The notes under the pieces are model-generated. The model made no database searches. It had not been told where the DNA came from and worked only from the letters and a program-made list of their open reading frames with translations. A stretch of 64,000 nucleotides of DNA from NCBI GenBank assembly GCA_030649935.1, contig JAUSFN010000035.1:1-64000 (forward strand). The letters are read 5' to 3'. The first letter of the stretch is position 1. Every line of letters starts with the position of its first letter. The translations under genes were made by a program, and so were the position numbers. Below are positions 28,545-38,045 of this stretch, piece after piece. Origin of the DNA: Candidatus Planktophila sp. (lineage in GTDB: Bacteria; Actinomycetota; Actinomycetes; Nanopelagicales; Nanopelagicaceae).

Positions 28545-29195
28545 CTACCGTGCCTCAGTGGCGGCAATTTGTTGGCTCAAAGCCATCGCCTCCTTGCGAA
28601 GAGCGGATTCTGCATCAACACCGTTGGCGTTGGCCCACGCAATTACAGTCAGCAAAGCTTGACCCACTGCGCTCTCACTCGCGGTGCCACTGATATCAAT
28701 TGCATCTGGAGTTACGACATCGACACCGTATTTTGATGCGCGGTATAAAAGTTTCTCCATCAAAGGAAGTGCCGGTTGTGCCATAGCAATTCCATCAAGG
28801 GCAGAGGTACGCCCTTTTTCTTCTCGCTTAATCTCTTCCCAGTTTTGCAGAACTTCGTTGGAATCTTGAACTTCAACTCCAGCAAAGACATGAGGGTGGC
28901 GACGTATCAACTTATCGGCTATGGCCTGGGCAACATCCTGAATTGAAAATGGATCATTAGGATCTTCTTCAGCGATGCGAGCATGGAAATAAACTTGAAG
29001 TAAGACATCGCCGAGTTCTTCTCGCATATGGACGCGGTCATCACTGTGTACTGCATCAACAAATTCATATGACTCTTCTAATAGATACTTAATAAGTGAC
29101 TCGTGCGTCTGCTCGGCATCCCAAGGGCAGCCTCCAGGCGAGCGGAGTTGGTCCATAACTTCAGCAAGGCGCTGAAGTTGTGAACTCTCAATCAC
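28545..29195 (-). CDS. mazG: Nucleoside triphosphate pyrophosphohydrolase MazG
   Basis: 216 residues. The all-alpha NTP pyrophosphohydrolase starts RSPGGCPWDAEQTHESLIKY (about 18-37) and has metal-binding EESYEFVDAV and EELGDVLLQVYFHARIA (EExxD core). It lacks a full second MazG domain, ending in an Ala-rich helix, so it is the short actinobacterial version. It hydrolyses aberrant NTPs or dNTPs. It lies 6 bp from the SurA-like lipoprotein gene, in the conserved mfd-mazG-eno block. Confidence 0.95.
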   Translation of the reverse strand: MIESSQLQRLAEVMDQLRSPGGCPWDAEQTHESLIKYLLEESYEFVDAVHSDDRVHMREELGDVLLQVYFHARIAEEDPNDPFSIQDVAQAIADKLIRRHPHVFAGVEVQDSNEVLQNWEEIKREEKGRTSALDGIAMAQPALPLMEKLLYRASKYGVDVVTPDAIDISGTASESAVGQALLTVIAWANANGVDAESALRKEAMALSQQIAATEAR

Positions 29196-29201
29196 TCTAC
29201 T

Positions 29202-29807
29202 TTATTTCCTTGCAGGAGAAACAGCGGGGCTTGCAGAATCAACTGCAACAATGTCAGCGACTTCTCCATCCCATTTGCCATAACGAGGATTAACCGTTAC
29301 GCCAAGCTCTTTTGCTTTAGCGACAACAAGTTTTTGCACTGCTGTACCAAGATCTTCCTGCTTAACACCACTAGCCGTAAGTGCTTGACTAATCTTGTCT
29401 GAGACGGTCATCGCCTCAATATAAATATCTAAATCATTAGGTGCGATACCCGCTCCAACTAACGCTGCCGGCAAACTTTCGGCTCCGCCAACTTGTTCGA
29501 TAATGCTTTGACGACGAGTATCAATTTCAGCTTTTGAAACTGTGAGTTTTAGCTCTTCGCCAGTTGCACGAAGGAGCGCAGTAAGAAGGTGGAAGCGGAG
29601 TTGTCCTCGATTTAACGCTTCGCCAGTTTCTAACTGCAACTGCGAAGTGTCAACTCCAACACGAGCGGCAAGAATTGCATCGATGCTTGATTGAACCGTC
29701 GCTTGGGTTATCTTTGTGTCGCCGAGAGTTGCCGCTGCGCCAACTTGAGAGCAACCAGTGAGAAATAGCGCTGTGGCTACAGTTATTACGGCAAGAATCT
29801 TCTTCAC
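29202..29807 (-). CDS. SurA N-domain-like lipoprotein
   Basis: 201 residues with a lipoprotein signal (KKILAVITVATALFLTGCSQ, lipobox LTGC, Cys19), so it is anchored outside the membrane. Residues 25-150 look like the helical SurA/trigger-factor chaperone domain (ATLGDTKITQATVQSSIDAI), and no PPIase (rotamase) domain follows. A role in folding secreted proteins is inference. It overlaps the mfd stop by 4 bp and occupies a slot that in other actinobacteria holds a lipoprotein gene next to mazG. Confidence 0.8.
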   Translation of the reverse strand: MKKILAVITVATALFLTGCSQVGAAATLGDTKITQATVQSSIDAILAARVGVDTSQLQLETGEALNRGQLRFHLLTALLRATGEELKLTVSKAEIDTRRQSIIEQVGGAESLPAALVGAGIAPNDLDIYIEAMTVSDKISQALTASGVKQEDLGTAVQKLVVAKAKELGVTVNPRYGKWDGEVADIVAVDSASPAVSPARK

Positions 29808-32800
29808 TGTGAACTCGCTTTCGGTGGTTCGCTCAATTGGTTGAGGGCCTCAACGACCCAGGCTAGAAGAGAAGTATCCACTATCTCAGGTGGGCTCTTC
29901 GACGGATTCCATGAATTACCGGTGTTAAGTGCAACCAAAACCGTTCTAGTGGCCGATTTATAGAGCGAGCCCGGATATAAACGTGACAGGCGTAACTGTC
30001 TTGACTCAGGCAACGTCAAGGGTGCCAAGCGCAAGAACTTTCCTTGAATTACCACCTCGGTCAAGGCAGCTTCCTTGGCCTGTGCCCGCAAGGATGCAAC
30101 ACCTAATAGCGCCTGAGCCTGGTCTGGAAGTTCACCAAAGCGATCTAAAAGTTCGGCACGAATAGATTCGACATCTTCGTTATTTTTCACATCGGCTAGG
30201 CGTCTATATAAATCAAGACGCAGGCGCTCGCCAGGTACATATTCAGTTGATAAGTGGGCATTTATCGGAAGTTCGACTTTGCACTCACTTATCTTTTCCA
30301 CCGTTTCAATTATTCCGGCTTTGTAATCATTAACGGCCTCGCCCACCATTCTCATATATAGATCAAAACCAACATCTGCGATGTGCCCCGATTGCTCGCC
30401 ACCTAATAGATTTCCAGCACCACGAATCTCAAGATCTTTTAATGCAACGCGCATTCCAGAACCTAATTCAGTATTTGCTGCGATTGTGGTTAAGCGTTCG
30501 TGAGCTAATTCAGATAATGGTTGATCTGGTGGATAGAGAAAATACGCATATGCTCGTTCGCGGCCGCGTCCAACTCTGCCGCGCAATTGATGAAGTTGTG
30601 ATAGGCCAAATCGATCTGCACGCTCGACAATGAGTGTGTTGGCATTTTGAATATCCAGACCACTTTCGACGATTGTGGTACTAACTAGAAGATCAAAATC
30701 CCTATTCCAAAATCCCAGAATTACATCTTCTAGTGCACCTTCACTCATCTGCCCATGTGCAACTCGAATTCGAGCTTCAGGCACAAGTTCTTGAATTCTC
30801 GATGCCGCTTGATCAATAGTTTCAACGCGGTTATGAAGATAGAAAATCTGACCATCTCGTAAAAGTTCGCGGTGGATCGCCGCGGTTATCTGACCCTCTT
30901 CAGCCGGTCCCACATACGTCAAAATTGGATGACGCTCTTCTGGTGGTGTTGTAATCGTAGACATCTCTCGAATACCTGTCACCGCCATTTCTAATGTGCG
31001 TGGAATTGGAGTTGCCGACATCGCCAAAACATCCACAGTTGTGCGCATTTTCTTGAGCGCCTCTTTTTGCTCGACACCGAAACGTTGCTCTTCATCGACA
31101 ACGACTAAACCTAAATCTTTGAAAATGACGTCGTTTGAAAGAATTCGGTGCGTGCCGATAACGACGTCGACGGAGCCCTTGAGCAATCCATCGAGCACGT
31201 CCTTACTCTCTTTGGCCGTGTTGAAACGTGATAGCCCCGCTACTTTCAAGGGGAAGCCGGCATATCGCTCCGCAAAAACCTTTGTGTGCTGCTGCACAAG
31301 CAAAGTTGTAGGAACTAGTACCGCGACTTGTTTGCCATCTTGAACTGCTTTGAAAGCGGCGCGAATGGCGATTTCAGTTTTACCATATCCGACATCACCA
31401 CAGATAATTCGATCCATCGGGTAAGGGCGCTCCATATCAGCCTTAACGTCATTTATCGTCGCTAGTTGATCGGGTGTTTCAATATAGGAGAATGAGTCCT
31501 CCAACTCACGTTGCCATGGAGTATCAGGAGAAAAAGCAAAGCCTGGAGAGCTTGTACGGGCGGCATAGAGACGAATTAACTCCCCTGCGATCTGACGCAC
31601 AGCCTTGCGTGCTCGCCCCTTTGCCTTCTGCCATTCCCCGCTACCGATTCGGTGAACGGTTGGTGCTTCCCCGCCGACATATTTACTTACCTGCTCGAGC
31701 ACATCCGTTGGAACAAAGATTCGATCCCCTGGTTGGCCTCGTTTGGCCGGGGCATATTCAATGACGAGATATTCGCGAGTTACATCTGCAACCGTTCGCT
31801 GAACTAACTCGAGATAACGGCCAATCCCATGCTGCTCATGCACTACAAAGTCGCCTGCTCGAAGCTCTAAGGGATCAATTGCGGTTTTTCGTTTTGATGG
31901 CAAACGTTGGTTATCTTTAACACTGCCTTTACTGCCGGTTAAATCTCGCTCAGTCATGAAAAAGATTTTTTCACTCTGACTTTCAAAACCATGGGCGATG
32001 ACCGATGTTGTTAAGTGAACGCTCCCTCTTGTCGGCGTTGCCACAAGTTTTTCAACAACATGAACGGGTAAATCAGAGTTTCGAAAAATTGCTGCATACC
32101 GTTCAAGCATTCCATGACCATGTGTTGCAAATACCACTGTGAAATGCCCATCAACGGCTTCGCGCAAAGCGGCGACGGTTCGCTCAATATCCCCGCGCAT
32201 GGGGTCAATCGCTCGATAATCTAAAAACTCCGTATCCCCTGCAAGATCGCTTCCAAATGGATCCAGAGATGCCGTTGCGAAGTTGAGAGAGCCAATCTCC
32301 TCCATTAACTCAATCCATGACATATATGTTCCGGATCCATCATGAATCGGTGCTGCTGCGCCATGCGCTGCGTTTGACCACGAAGCGTTGAGGAACTCTT
32401 CATTAGTTGCAAGCAAATCTCCTGCCCTTGACTTTATTCGCTCATAGTCGAGAAAGATTATTTGCGTGTTAGCCGGCATTCGAGCAAGTAAGGTTTCAGT
32501 ATCATCAATTAATAGTGGAATCAATGACTCCATACCCTCGAATAATATTCCTTCATTAATTTTTTCTAAAAACTCACGTGCACCTGGAAGGCTATCTTTG
32601 AGCTCGCCTGCTCGCGCTCGAATTGTGGGAGTCAACAAGAGTTCTCTACAAGGATAAATCTCAACTCTGCCAATAACTGGCGCAATTGTTCGCTGGTCGC
32701 CGACTTCGAAATAGCTTATGTCTTCTATCTCATCTCCGAAAAAGTCAATCCGAATAGGGTGCGCACTCAATGGAAGGAAAAGATCTACGATTCCGCCTCG

Positions 32801-33277
32801 AACCGCAAACTCGCCTCGGCGCTCGACCAAGTCTGTTCTTGAATATGCACACTCTGTTAAATGGCGAACTAATAAATCAAGTGACTGTTCATTTCCAATC
32901 TCTAAACTCATCAATGGTGACTTACCGAGATCGCCAATAATGCGATGAATCGCACCGCGTACTGGTGTAACGACAATGGGATTAATGCTCTGGTCTTTTT
33001 CTAAACTGTAGAGCGTTGCTATTCGACGTGCCACGGTATCGCTACGTGGACTTAAGCGCTCATGTGGCAGAGTCTCCCAAGCCGGAAACTCCAGCACATT
33101 GTTATGTAATTCACGAAGTTCACTCACCAAATCTTCTGCACTGCGACTTGAACTGGTAATAACAAGAATTGGTGAATTAGTCGCCCTCGCTGCGAGCAAG
33201 AATGGATTCATCGATGATGGAGCTACTACATGAGATGCTTGAACCGTCACAGGAAGCGAATTGATTAATCCTCGCAT
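29804..33277 (-). CDS. mfd: Transcription-repair coupling factor
   Basis: 1,157 residues from an ATG at 33277, picked because AGGAGGAGGG sits 7 bp upstream; a start at 33343 would add 22 unlikely residues. UvrB-like N-terminal domains are followed by the RNA-polymerase-interacting CarD-like domain (ELRAGDFVVHEQHGIGRYLE). Then come the RecG-like motor with Walker A GDVGYGKTEIAIRAA, Walker B VVVDEEQRFGV, SATPIPRTLEMA and QLRGRVGRGRE, and the C-terminal TRCF domain. Mfd removes stalled RNA polymerase and recruits UvrA. Confidence 0.97.
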   Translation of the reverse strand: MRGLINSLPVTVQASHVVAPSSMNPFLLAARATNSPILVITSSSRSAEDLVSELRELHNNVLEFPAWETLPHERLSPRSDTVARRIATLYSLEKDQSINPIVVTPVRGAIHRIIGDLGKSPLMSLEIGNEQSLDLLVRHLTECAYSRTDLVERRGEFAVRGGIVDLFLPLSAHPIRIDFFGDEIEDISYFEVGDQRTIAPVIGRVEIYPCRELLLTPTIRARAGELKDSLPGAREFLEKINEGILFEGMESLIPLLIDDTETLLARMPANTQIIFLDYERIKSRAGDLLATNEEFLNASWSNAAHGAAAPIHDGSGTYMSWIELMEEIGSLNFATASLDPFGSDLAGDTEFLDYRAIDPMRGDIERTVAALREAVDGHFTVVFATHGHGMLERYAAIFRNSDLPVHVVEKLVATPTRGSVHLTTSVIAHGFESQSEKIFFMTERDLTGSKGSVKDNQRLPSKRKTAIDPLELRAGDFVVHEQHGIGRYLELVQRTVADVTREYLVIEYAPAKRGQPGDRIFVPTDVLEQVSKYVGGEAPTVHRIGSGEWQKAKGRARKAVRQIAGELIRLYAARTSSPGFAFSPDTPWQRELEDSFSYIETPDQLATINDVKADMERPYPMDRIICGDVGYGKTEIAIRAAFKAVQDGKQVAVLVPTTLLVQQHTKVFAERYAGFPLKVAGLSRFNTAKESKDVLDGLLKGSVDVVIGTHRILSNDVIFKDLGLVVVDEEQRFGVEQKEALKKMRTTVDVLAMSATPIPRTLEMAVTGIREMSTITTPPEERHPILTYVGPAEEGQITAAIHRELLRDGQIFYLHNRVETIDQAASRIQELVPEARIRVAHGQMSEGALEDVILGFWNRDFDLLVSTTIVESGLDIQNANTLIVERADRFGLSQLHQLRGRVGRGRERAYAYFLYPPDQPLSELAHERLTTIAANTELGSGMRVALKDLEIRGAGNLLGGEQSGHIADVGFDLYMRMVGEAVNDYKAGIIETVEKISECKVELPINAHLSTEYVPGERLRLDLYRRLADVKNNEDVESIRAELLDRFGELPDQAQALLGVASLRAQAKEAALTEVVIQGKFLRLAPLTLPESRQLRLSRLYPGSLYKSATRTVLVALNTGNSWNPSKSPPEIVDTSLLAWVVEALNQLSEPPKASSQ

Positions 33278-33388
33278 TGAGCACCCTCCTCCTGAAACGA
33301 CCTTAGGCCCCAATCCAAAAAGGGAGGGGGCTAAGTAAGCCATTGTAATTTGTTCGCAACACCCTTTGCGACCTGAGAGGATTGCCCA

Positions 33389-36109
33389 ATGAGTATGGGC
33401 GGATTTGGCGGTGCAGTCGCTGCAGATGATGCAGCTCTGCGTAGCGATGTCCGCAAGCTTGGAGACTTACTTGGCCAGACATTAGTGCGCCAAGAGGGAG
33501 CTGAACTTCTTGAACTCGTTGAGAAAGTACGTAAGGCGGTACGCGAGGGTGATGGTGTAGAACTTCTAGCATCGTTATCACTTGAAGATTCAGTCCAGTT
33601 AGTTCGCGCCTTTAGCTCATATTTCAACTTAGCAAATATTGCTGAACAAGTTCACCGAGCGCGCGTATTGGCCGATGCGCGTGCAGATGGTGGATCGTGG
33701 CTAGCACGAGCCGTCGACAAGATTGAGGCGGCGTTGAAAGCACAGACGCCAGGGCATGAACTCTCTAGCGAAGAGATTTCTGAGTGGATTAATGAAATGT
33801 CGGTGCGGCCAGTTTTTACAGCTCACCCAACAGAAGCGGCGCGTCGATCCGTTCTCAGCAAAATGGGACGTGTTGCAGATTTACTTGAAGATTCGCGCAA
33901 TCCTTCGCAACGAGATCGCTTAGCCGAAATTATTGATTTATTGTGGCAGACCGATGAACTTCGCGTTGGGCAACCAGAACCACTTGATGAGGCGATGAAT
34001 GCGCTCTACTACCTCGATGATCTCTTTCGCGAAACTGTTCCCGAGGTTTTAAATGATTTTGCACGCGAAATGAAGCGCATCAACGTTGTAGTTCCAGTTA
34101 CTGCCCGACCATTATCTTTTGGAAGCTGGATCGGTGGAGACCGCGACGGAAATCCAAATGTGAACTCTCAAGTGACTACCGATGCGATGGTTCTCCAAGT
34201 GGGTCATGCCATCCGGGTGACTATCGCGGCAATGGATGCACTACGTCAGATGCTTTCTATTTCAACTCGAATTATTGGCGCTACTCCAGAATTAACTGCC
34301 TCTATTGAAATGGATTTGAAGCATATAACTGAGTTTGAACCACGCTTTTTGCGTCTTAATGCGCAAGAGCCATATCGCTTAAAGGCCACTGCAATCGTGC
34401 ACCGCCTGGCATTAACTCGAGATCGCCACGCAAAGGGTGGTCCACGCGTTGCCCACCGAGATTATGCCGATACCTCGGAGTTAATAAAAGATTTAATGCT
34501 TATGCGCGATTCACTCTTTGCCCATAAAGGTGAGCTCATTGCTACTGGATTGCTTGAGCGGACGATTCGTACTGTGGCAGCCTTTGGAATTACACATGCA
34601 ACCATGGATATCCGAGAGCATTCAGATGCACACCATCATGTTTTAAAGCAGATAAGTGGAGTTTCTGACTACATTGAAAAGAGCCATGAGGAAAAATTTG
34701 ATATTCTCACTGAATTTTTAACCCACAATGCAAATCTAGATGTTACCGAGTTAGATTCTGCGGGGCGAAACACGCTTGAAACTTTCATTGCAATTGCAGA
34801 TTTGATTGATCGATTCGGTTCGCAGGCGATTGAAACATATATTGTTTCAATGACTAAAGGAGCCGATGATTTAATCGCTGCCGTGGTTATCGCCCAGCAA
34901 GCCGGTCTTGTAAACCTTAAAAATAAAAAGGCTCGAATCGGTTTTGCTCCGCTACTTGAAACTGTTGCTGAACTCCGTGCCGCTGGTGAGATTCTCGAAA
35001 AGCTCTTGAGTAATCCTGCATATCGCTCCATCGTTGAACTTCGCGGTGATGTTCAAGAGGTTATGCTGGGATATTCAGATTCAAATAAGGATGCAGGTAT
35101 TGCAACTAGCCAGTGGGAGATTCACCGGGCACAGCGTCGACTTCGTGATGTGGCCATGAAGCATGGCGTCAAACTTCGCCTATTCCATGGCCGTGGTGGC
35201 TCCGTCGGCCGTGGTGGTGGGCCGACATATGAAGCCCTCATTGCACTTCCGTGGGGCTCAGTTGATGGTCAAATCAAGATGACCGAGCAGGGAGAAGTTA
35301 TCAGTGATAAATATTCTTTAGCATCACTTGCCAGAGAAAATGTTGAGCTAACCCTTGCAGCATCCCTTGAAGCAACGGTTCTCAATCGTGGTCCTCGTCA
35401 GTCAATTGAAGATTTAACTAGCTGGAATGAGTGCATGCAGCTAGTTAGTGATAGCGCTTTCACGGCATATCGAAGTTTGGTCGATCACGAAGATCTACCT
35501 ACCTATTTCTATTCATCCACGCCAGTTGAGCAATTAGGAAATCTCCACTTAGGTTCACGCCCATCAAGACGCCCGGATGCTCACGTTGGGCTTGCTTCGT
35601 TGCGCGCGATTCCGTGGGTCTTTGGTTGGACACAATCGCGTCAAATTGTGCCAGGTTGGTTTGGTGTCGGATCTGGGCTAAAGGCGGCTCGAATGTCAGG
35701 TAACTCTGAAGTACTTGCCACAATGCTTCAAGAGTGGCATTTTTTCAATACCTTTATTAGTAATGTTGAAATGACTTTAGCCAAAACGGATTTAGTGTTA
35801 GCCCGACGCTATGTAGATGCACTTGTTCCTAAAGAGCTCCATCACTTCTTAGACACTATCCAAGCTGAATTTGATTTAACTGTTGCTGAAATTTTATTGT
35901 TAACTAAAAAAGACTCTCTACTCGGGGATCAACCGGTTCTAGCCAGAACCCTGCAAGTCCGTGATGCCTACTTATCGCCAATCCATTTACTACAGATCAA
36001 TTTACTCAAACGAGTACGTGATTCTGCAGGTGAAGATAATCCAATCTTGCAGCGTGCATTGCTCCTGACGGTTAATGGTGTCGCTGCTGGTCTTCGCAAC
36101 ACTGGTTGA
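33389..36109 (+). CDS. ppc: Phosphoenolpyruvate carboxylase
   Basis: 906 residues; carboxylates PEP to oxaloacetate to refill the TCA cycle. Signature regions are RPVFTAHPTEAARRS (catalytic His, about 138-152), SWIGGDRDGNPNVNS, EVMLGYSDSNKDAGIATSQW (about 558-577), the mobile loop FHGRGGSVGRGGGPT (about 601-615), and a C-terminal QRALLLTVNGVAAGLRNTG ending in the conserved NTG. It diverges from mfd across a 110-bp gap that must hold both promoters. Confidence 0.98.
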   Translation: MSMGGFGGAVAADDAALRSDVRKLGDLLGQTLVRQEGAELLELVEKVRKAVREGDGVELLASLSLEDSVQLVRAFSSYFNLANIAEQVHRARVLADARADGGSWLARAVDKIEAALKAQTPGHELSSEEISEWINEMSVRPVFTAHPTEAARRSVLSKMGRVADLLEDSRNPSQRDRLAEIIDLLWQTDELRVGQPEPLDEAMNALYYLDDLFRETVPEVLNDFAREMKRINVVVPVTARPLSFGSWIGGDRDGNPNVNSQVTTDAMVLQVGHAIRVTIAAMDALRQMLSISTRIIGATPELTASIEMDLKHITEFEPRFLRLNAQEPYRLKATAIVHRLALTRDRHAKGGPRVAHRDYADTSELIKDLMLMRDSLFAHKGELIATGLLERTIRTVAAFGITHATMDIREHSDAHHHVLKQISGVSDYIEKSHEEKFDILTEFLTHNANLDVTELDSAGRNTLETFIAIADLIDRFGSQAIETYIVSMTKGADDLIAAVVIAQQAGLVNLKNKKARIGFAPLLETVAELRAAGEILEKLLSNPAYRSIVELRGDVQEVMLGYSDSNKDAGIATSQWEIHRAQRRLRDVAMKHGVKLRLFHGRGGSVGRGGGPTYEALIALPWGSVDGQIKMTEQGEVISDKYSLASLARENVELTLAASLEATVLNRGPRQSIEDLTSWNECMQLVSDSAFTAYRSLVDHEDLPTYFYSSTPVEQLGNLHLGSRPSRRPDAHVGLASLRAIPWVFGWTQSRQIVPGWFGVGSGLKAARMSGNSEVLATMLQEWHFFNTFISNVEMTLAKTDLVLARRYVDALVPKELHHFLDTIQAEFDLTVAEILLLTKKDSLLGDQPVLARTLQVRDAYLSPIHLLQINLLKRVRDSAGEDNPILQRALLLTVNGVAAGLRNTG

Positions 36110-36193
36110 TTCCTTATTTTCGGAGCTCGAGTTCTACTTCGACCTCTAAATCAAACGTCCCCTTGGCGCATGCACTCTTGTAACTCTCGCAAA

Positions 36194-36445
36194 CTAGAGA
36201 GTGTCGCTCTTTTTCTCTTGCTCGACAACTTTCTCTCCATGCGAAGGGTCAATTGATGTTCGTGTGGAAACACTTGATGTGCGCTTCTTAAATACAGTGA
36301 CAAGTGAAATAAGAAAAATCAGCGCTCCAGCACCCATAAATAACGAGCCTATCAACCGAAGGTCGACTGAACTAACTTCGAAGTTGAGAGCAAATGCCAC
36401 AATCGCTCCTGCAACAAATAAAACTATTCCGCTTCCAATACCCAT
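36194..36445 (-). CDS. Small two-helix membrane protein (DUF6458-like)
   Basis: 83 residues from an ATG at 36445 preceded by TTTGGAGAAAATC, which places the Shine-Dalgarno inside a longer TTG-started frame and so decides the start. MGIGSGIVLFVAGAIVAFAL and a second helix (LIGSLFMGAGALIFLISLV) match the DUF6458 pattern I know from actinobacteria, followed by a charged cytoplasmic tail of about 30 residues. Function unknown. Confidence 0.75.
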   Translation of the reverse strand: MGIGSGIVLFVAGAIVAFALNFEVSSVDLRLIGSLFMGAGALIFLISLVTVFKKRTSSVSTRTSIDPSHGEKVVEQEKKSDTL

Positions 36446-36667
36446 GATTTTCTCCAAACACTTGTTTTGGTGGGATCATTAATTAGTCGCAGGAATTGCA
36501 ACACAATCTAAAATCCCAAGTACTTTTACAGTACACTGAAAGCTCGGAAAAGAAGATAAAAAAATTTATATATCCGGTCAAACCTTTATTAGCTGCTATC
36601 AACCACGGCGCAGTCGACTGCGGCATTTGTTGGAATTAAAGAATCTGATCCTCGTGATGCAAACGGC

Positions 36668-37243
36668 TTAGGAGTTAAATTCCTGCTGTGTCACTTCTAA
36701 ACCCTTTGTAATCAATGATTCGACAGCTTCTGAGCCACGGATGAGAAAATTGGTGAGCTCTATTTTCTCGGTGGCTGAAAATTGTTTGAGGACGAAGTCG
36801 GCCGGATCTTGTTGACCGATTGGTCGACCGATGCCAAGGCGAACACGGTAGTAATTTGGGGTCGCCAAAGATGAAGTAAGGCTTTTCAATCCGTTGTGGC
36901 CGTTGTCGCCACCGGCCAGTTTGACGCGAATAGTTGAGAAGGCAATATCTAATTCGTCGTGAAGAATAATTATGTGTGAAGGTTCAACTTTATAGAAAGC
37001 GGCGAGCGCTTTAATCGGTCCACCAGATTCATTCATATAACTCTTGGACTTTGCGATAATCACAGAGTGCGCGTATGGAGGCGCACCGATTTTGAAGGCC
37101 GCAACATCGGTGCGTGATTTGTGCGTGCTCCAACGCAGTTTATTGCCGACTGCCATTGCATCAACAACCATCTGACCCACATTGTGACGTGTGGCAGCGT
37201 ATTGATCGCCCGGGTTACCGAGCCCTACTACTAACCACGTCAT
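36668..37243 (-). CDS. pth: Peptidyl-tRNA hydrolase
   Basis: 191 residues; recycles peptidyl-tRNA released during translation. Landmarks are VVGLGNPGDQYAATRHNVGQ (with catalytic His20), KSYMNESGGPIKAL (Asn), IILHDELDIAFSTIRVKLAG (Asp) and GGDNGHNGLKSL. It lies 26 bp after rplY, the usual actinobacterial pair. About 220 bp follow before the DUF6458-like gene; I see no convincing gene or terminator there. Confidence 0.97.
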   Translation of the reverse strand: MTWLVVGLGNPGDQYAATRHNVGQMVVDAMAVGNKLRWSTHKSRTDVAAFKIGAPPYAHSVIIAKSKSYMNESGGPIKALAAFYKVEPSHIIILHDELDIAFSTIRVKLAGGDNGHNGLKSLTSSLATPNYYRVRLGIGRPIGQQDPADFVLKQFSATEKIELTNFLIRGSEAVESLITKGLEVTQQEFNS

Positions 37244-37269
37244 AGCGGCAATCGTAAGGGTTAAGCGTC

Positions 37270-37896
37270 CTACTTATCTGAATCGGCGGCCGCTGTTGGT
37301 GCTGCGGCATCCAGCACATCGGTCTCTGTTGCAGCTACAACTGGTGCTTCTTCAGCGGCTGTAGAACGCTCAGAAAGGTGAATAACGATCATCTTTGGAT
37401 CTGACTCAAGTACGACGCCGGCTGGAAGAACTACATCACCGGCATAAAGCGAGAGACCAGCTGCAAGGCCGGTTATATCGAGTTCAAAAAAGTTTGGAAT
37501 TGCAGAAGCTTCAACTCGCACATCGATTGTGTTGTTTACATGCTCGAGTACTCCATCGCGATCCTGCTCACCAATAGCATGAACAGGAACAGAGACAACA
37601 ACTTTTTCTCCACGCCGAACAAGAACTAAATCGATATGCTCAATAATTTGCTTGAGTGGGTGGCGGACAATCGCCTTTGGAAGTGTTAACTCAGTCTTTC
37701 CATCGATTACAACATCGAGCAGTACGTTTGATTGCTTCAGAGCAATGCCAAGTTCGCGGGCTGGAAGTGTAATGTGCTGTGGCTTCTCACCATGACCGTA
37801 AATAACTGCAGGAACTAAACCATCGCGACGTGCACGACGTGATGCGCCTTTACCAAATTCAGTACGAAGGACGCCGTTGATAGTGATCTCTGCCAT
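37270..37896 (-). CDS. rplY: 50S ribosomal protein bL25 (Ctc/TL5 form)
   Basis: 208 residues. The N-terminal L25 domain (about 1-95) binds 5S rRNA and has GKGASRRARRDGLVPAVIYG; the C-terminal TL5/Ctc domain (about 100-185) contains the FFELDITGL segment. An Ala-rich acidic tail (VAATETDVLDAAAPTAAADS) is low-complexity. The Shine-Dalgarno AAGAGGAG precedes the ATG. A TATAAA on the minus strand at 37983-37988 is a possible -10 box for this gene. Confidence 0.96.
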   Translation of the reverse strand: MAEITINGVLRTEFGKGASRRARRDGLVPAVIYGHGEKPQHITLPARELGIALKQSNVLLDVVIDGKTELTLPKAIVRHPLKQIIEHIDLVLVRRGEKVVVSVPVHAIGEQDRDGVLEHVNNTIDVRVEASAIPNFFELDITGLAAGLSLYAGDVVLPAGVVLESDPKMIVIHLSERSTAAEEAPVVAATETDVLDAAAPTAAADSDK

Positions 37897-37982
37897 TTTA
37901 TTACTCCTCTTAGTGGAAACTTCGGTTGAATCACAAAGTTCCGAAAGGATTTAACTCCTACACCGTCGATTACGGAAGTACC

Positions 37983-37988
37983 TTTATA
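37983..37988 (-). promoter_or_regulatory. Candidate -10 box for rplY
   Basis: TATAAA on the minus strand, about 87 bp before the rplY start, in the 149-bp gap after prs. The best -35-like sequence (TTGGCC) is only 14 bp upstream, so support is weak. Confidence 0.3.
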
Positions 37989-38045
37989 CCCTCGCCGGAA
38001 CAGGCCAAAGGCTAGCCTGTGAGGTCAAGGTTGTGCAAATTACCG

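Noticed and set aside
36110-36193. Minus-strand frame ending GTFDLEVEVELELRK, as a possible extension or pseudogene near the DUF6458-like gene
   Set aside because: No start codon in frame and it would need a frameshift from the neighbouring gene; evidence too thin.
36589-36690. Open frame on the minus strand after pth reading TPKPFASRGSDSLIPTNAAV and onward, as a possible gene remnant
   Set aside because: No start codon in the open stretch and a stop just upstream; too short to separate from chance.
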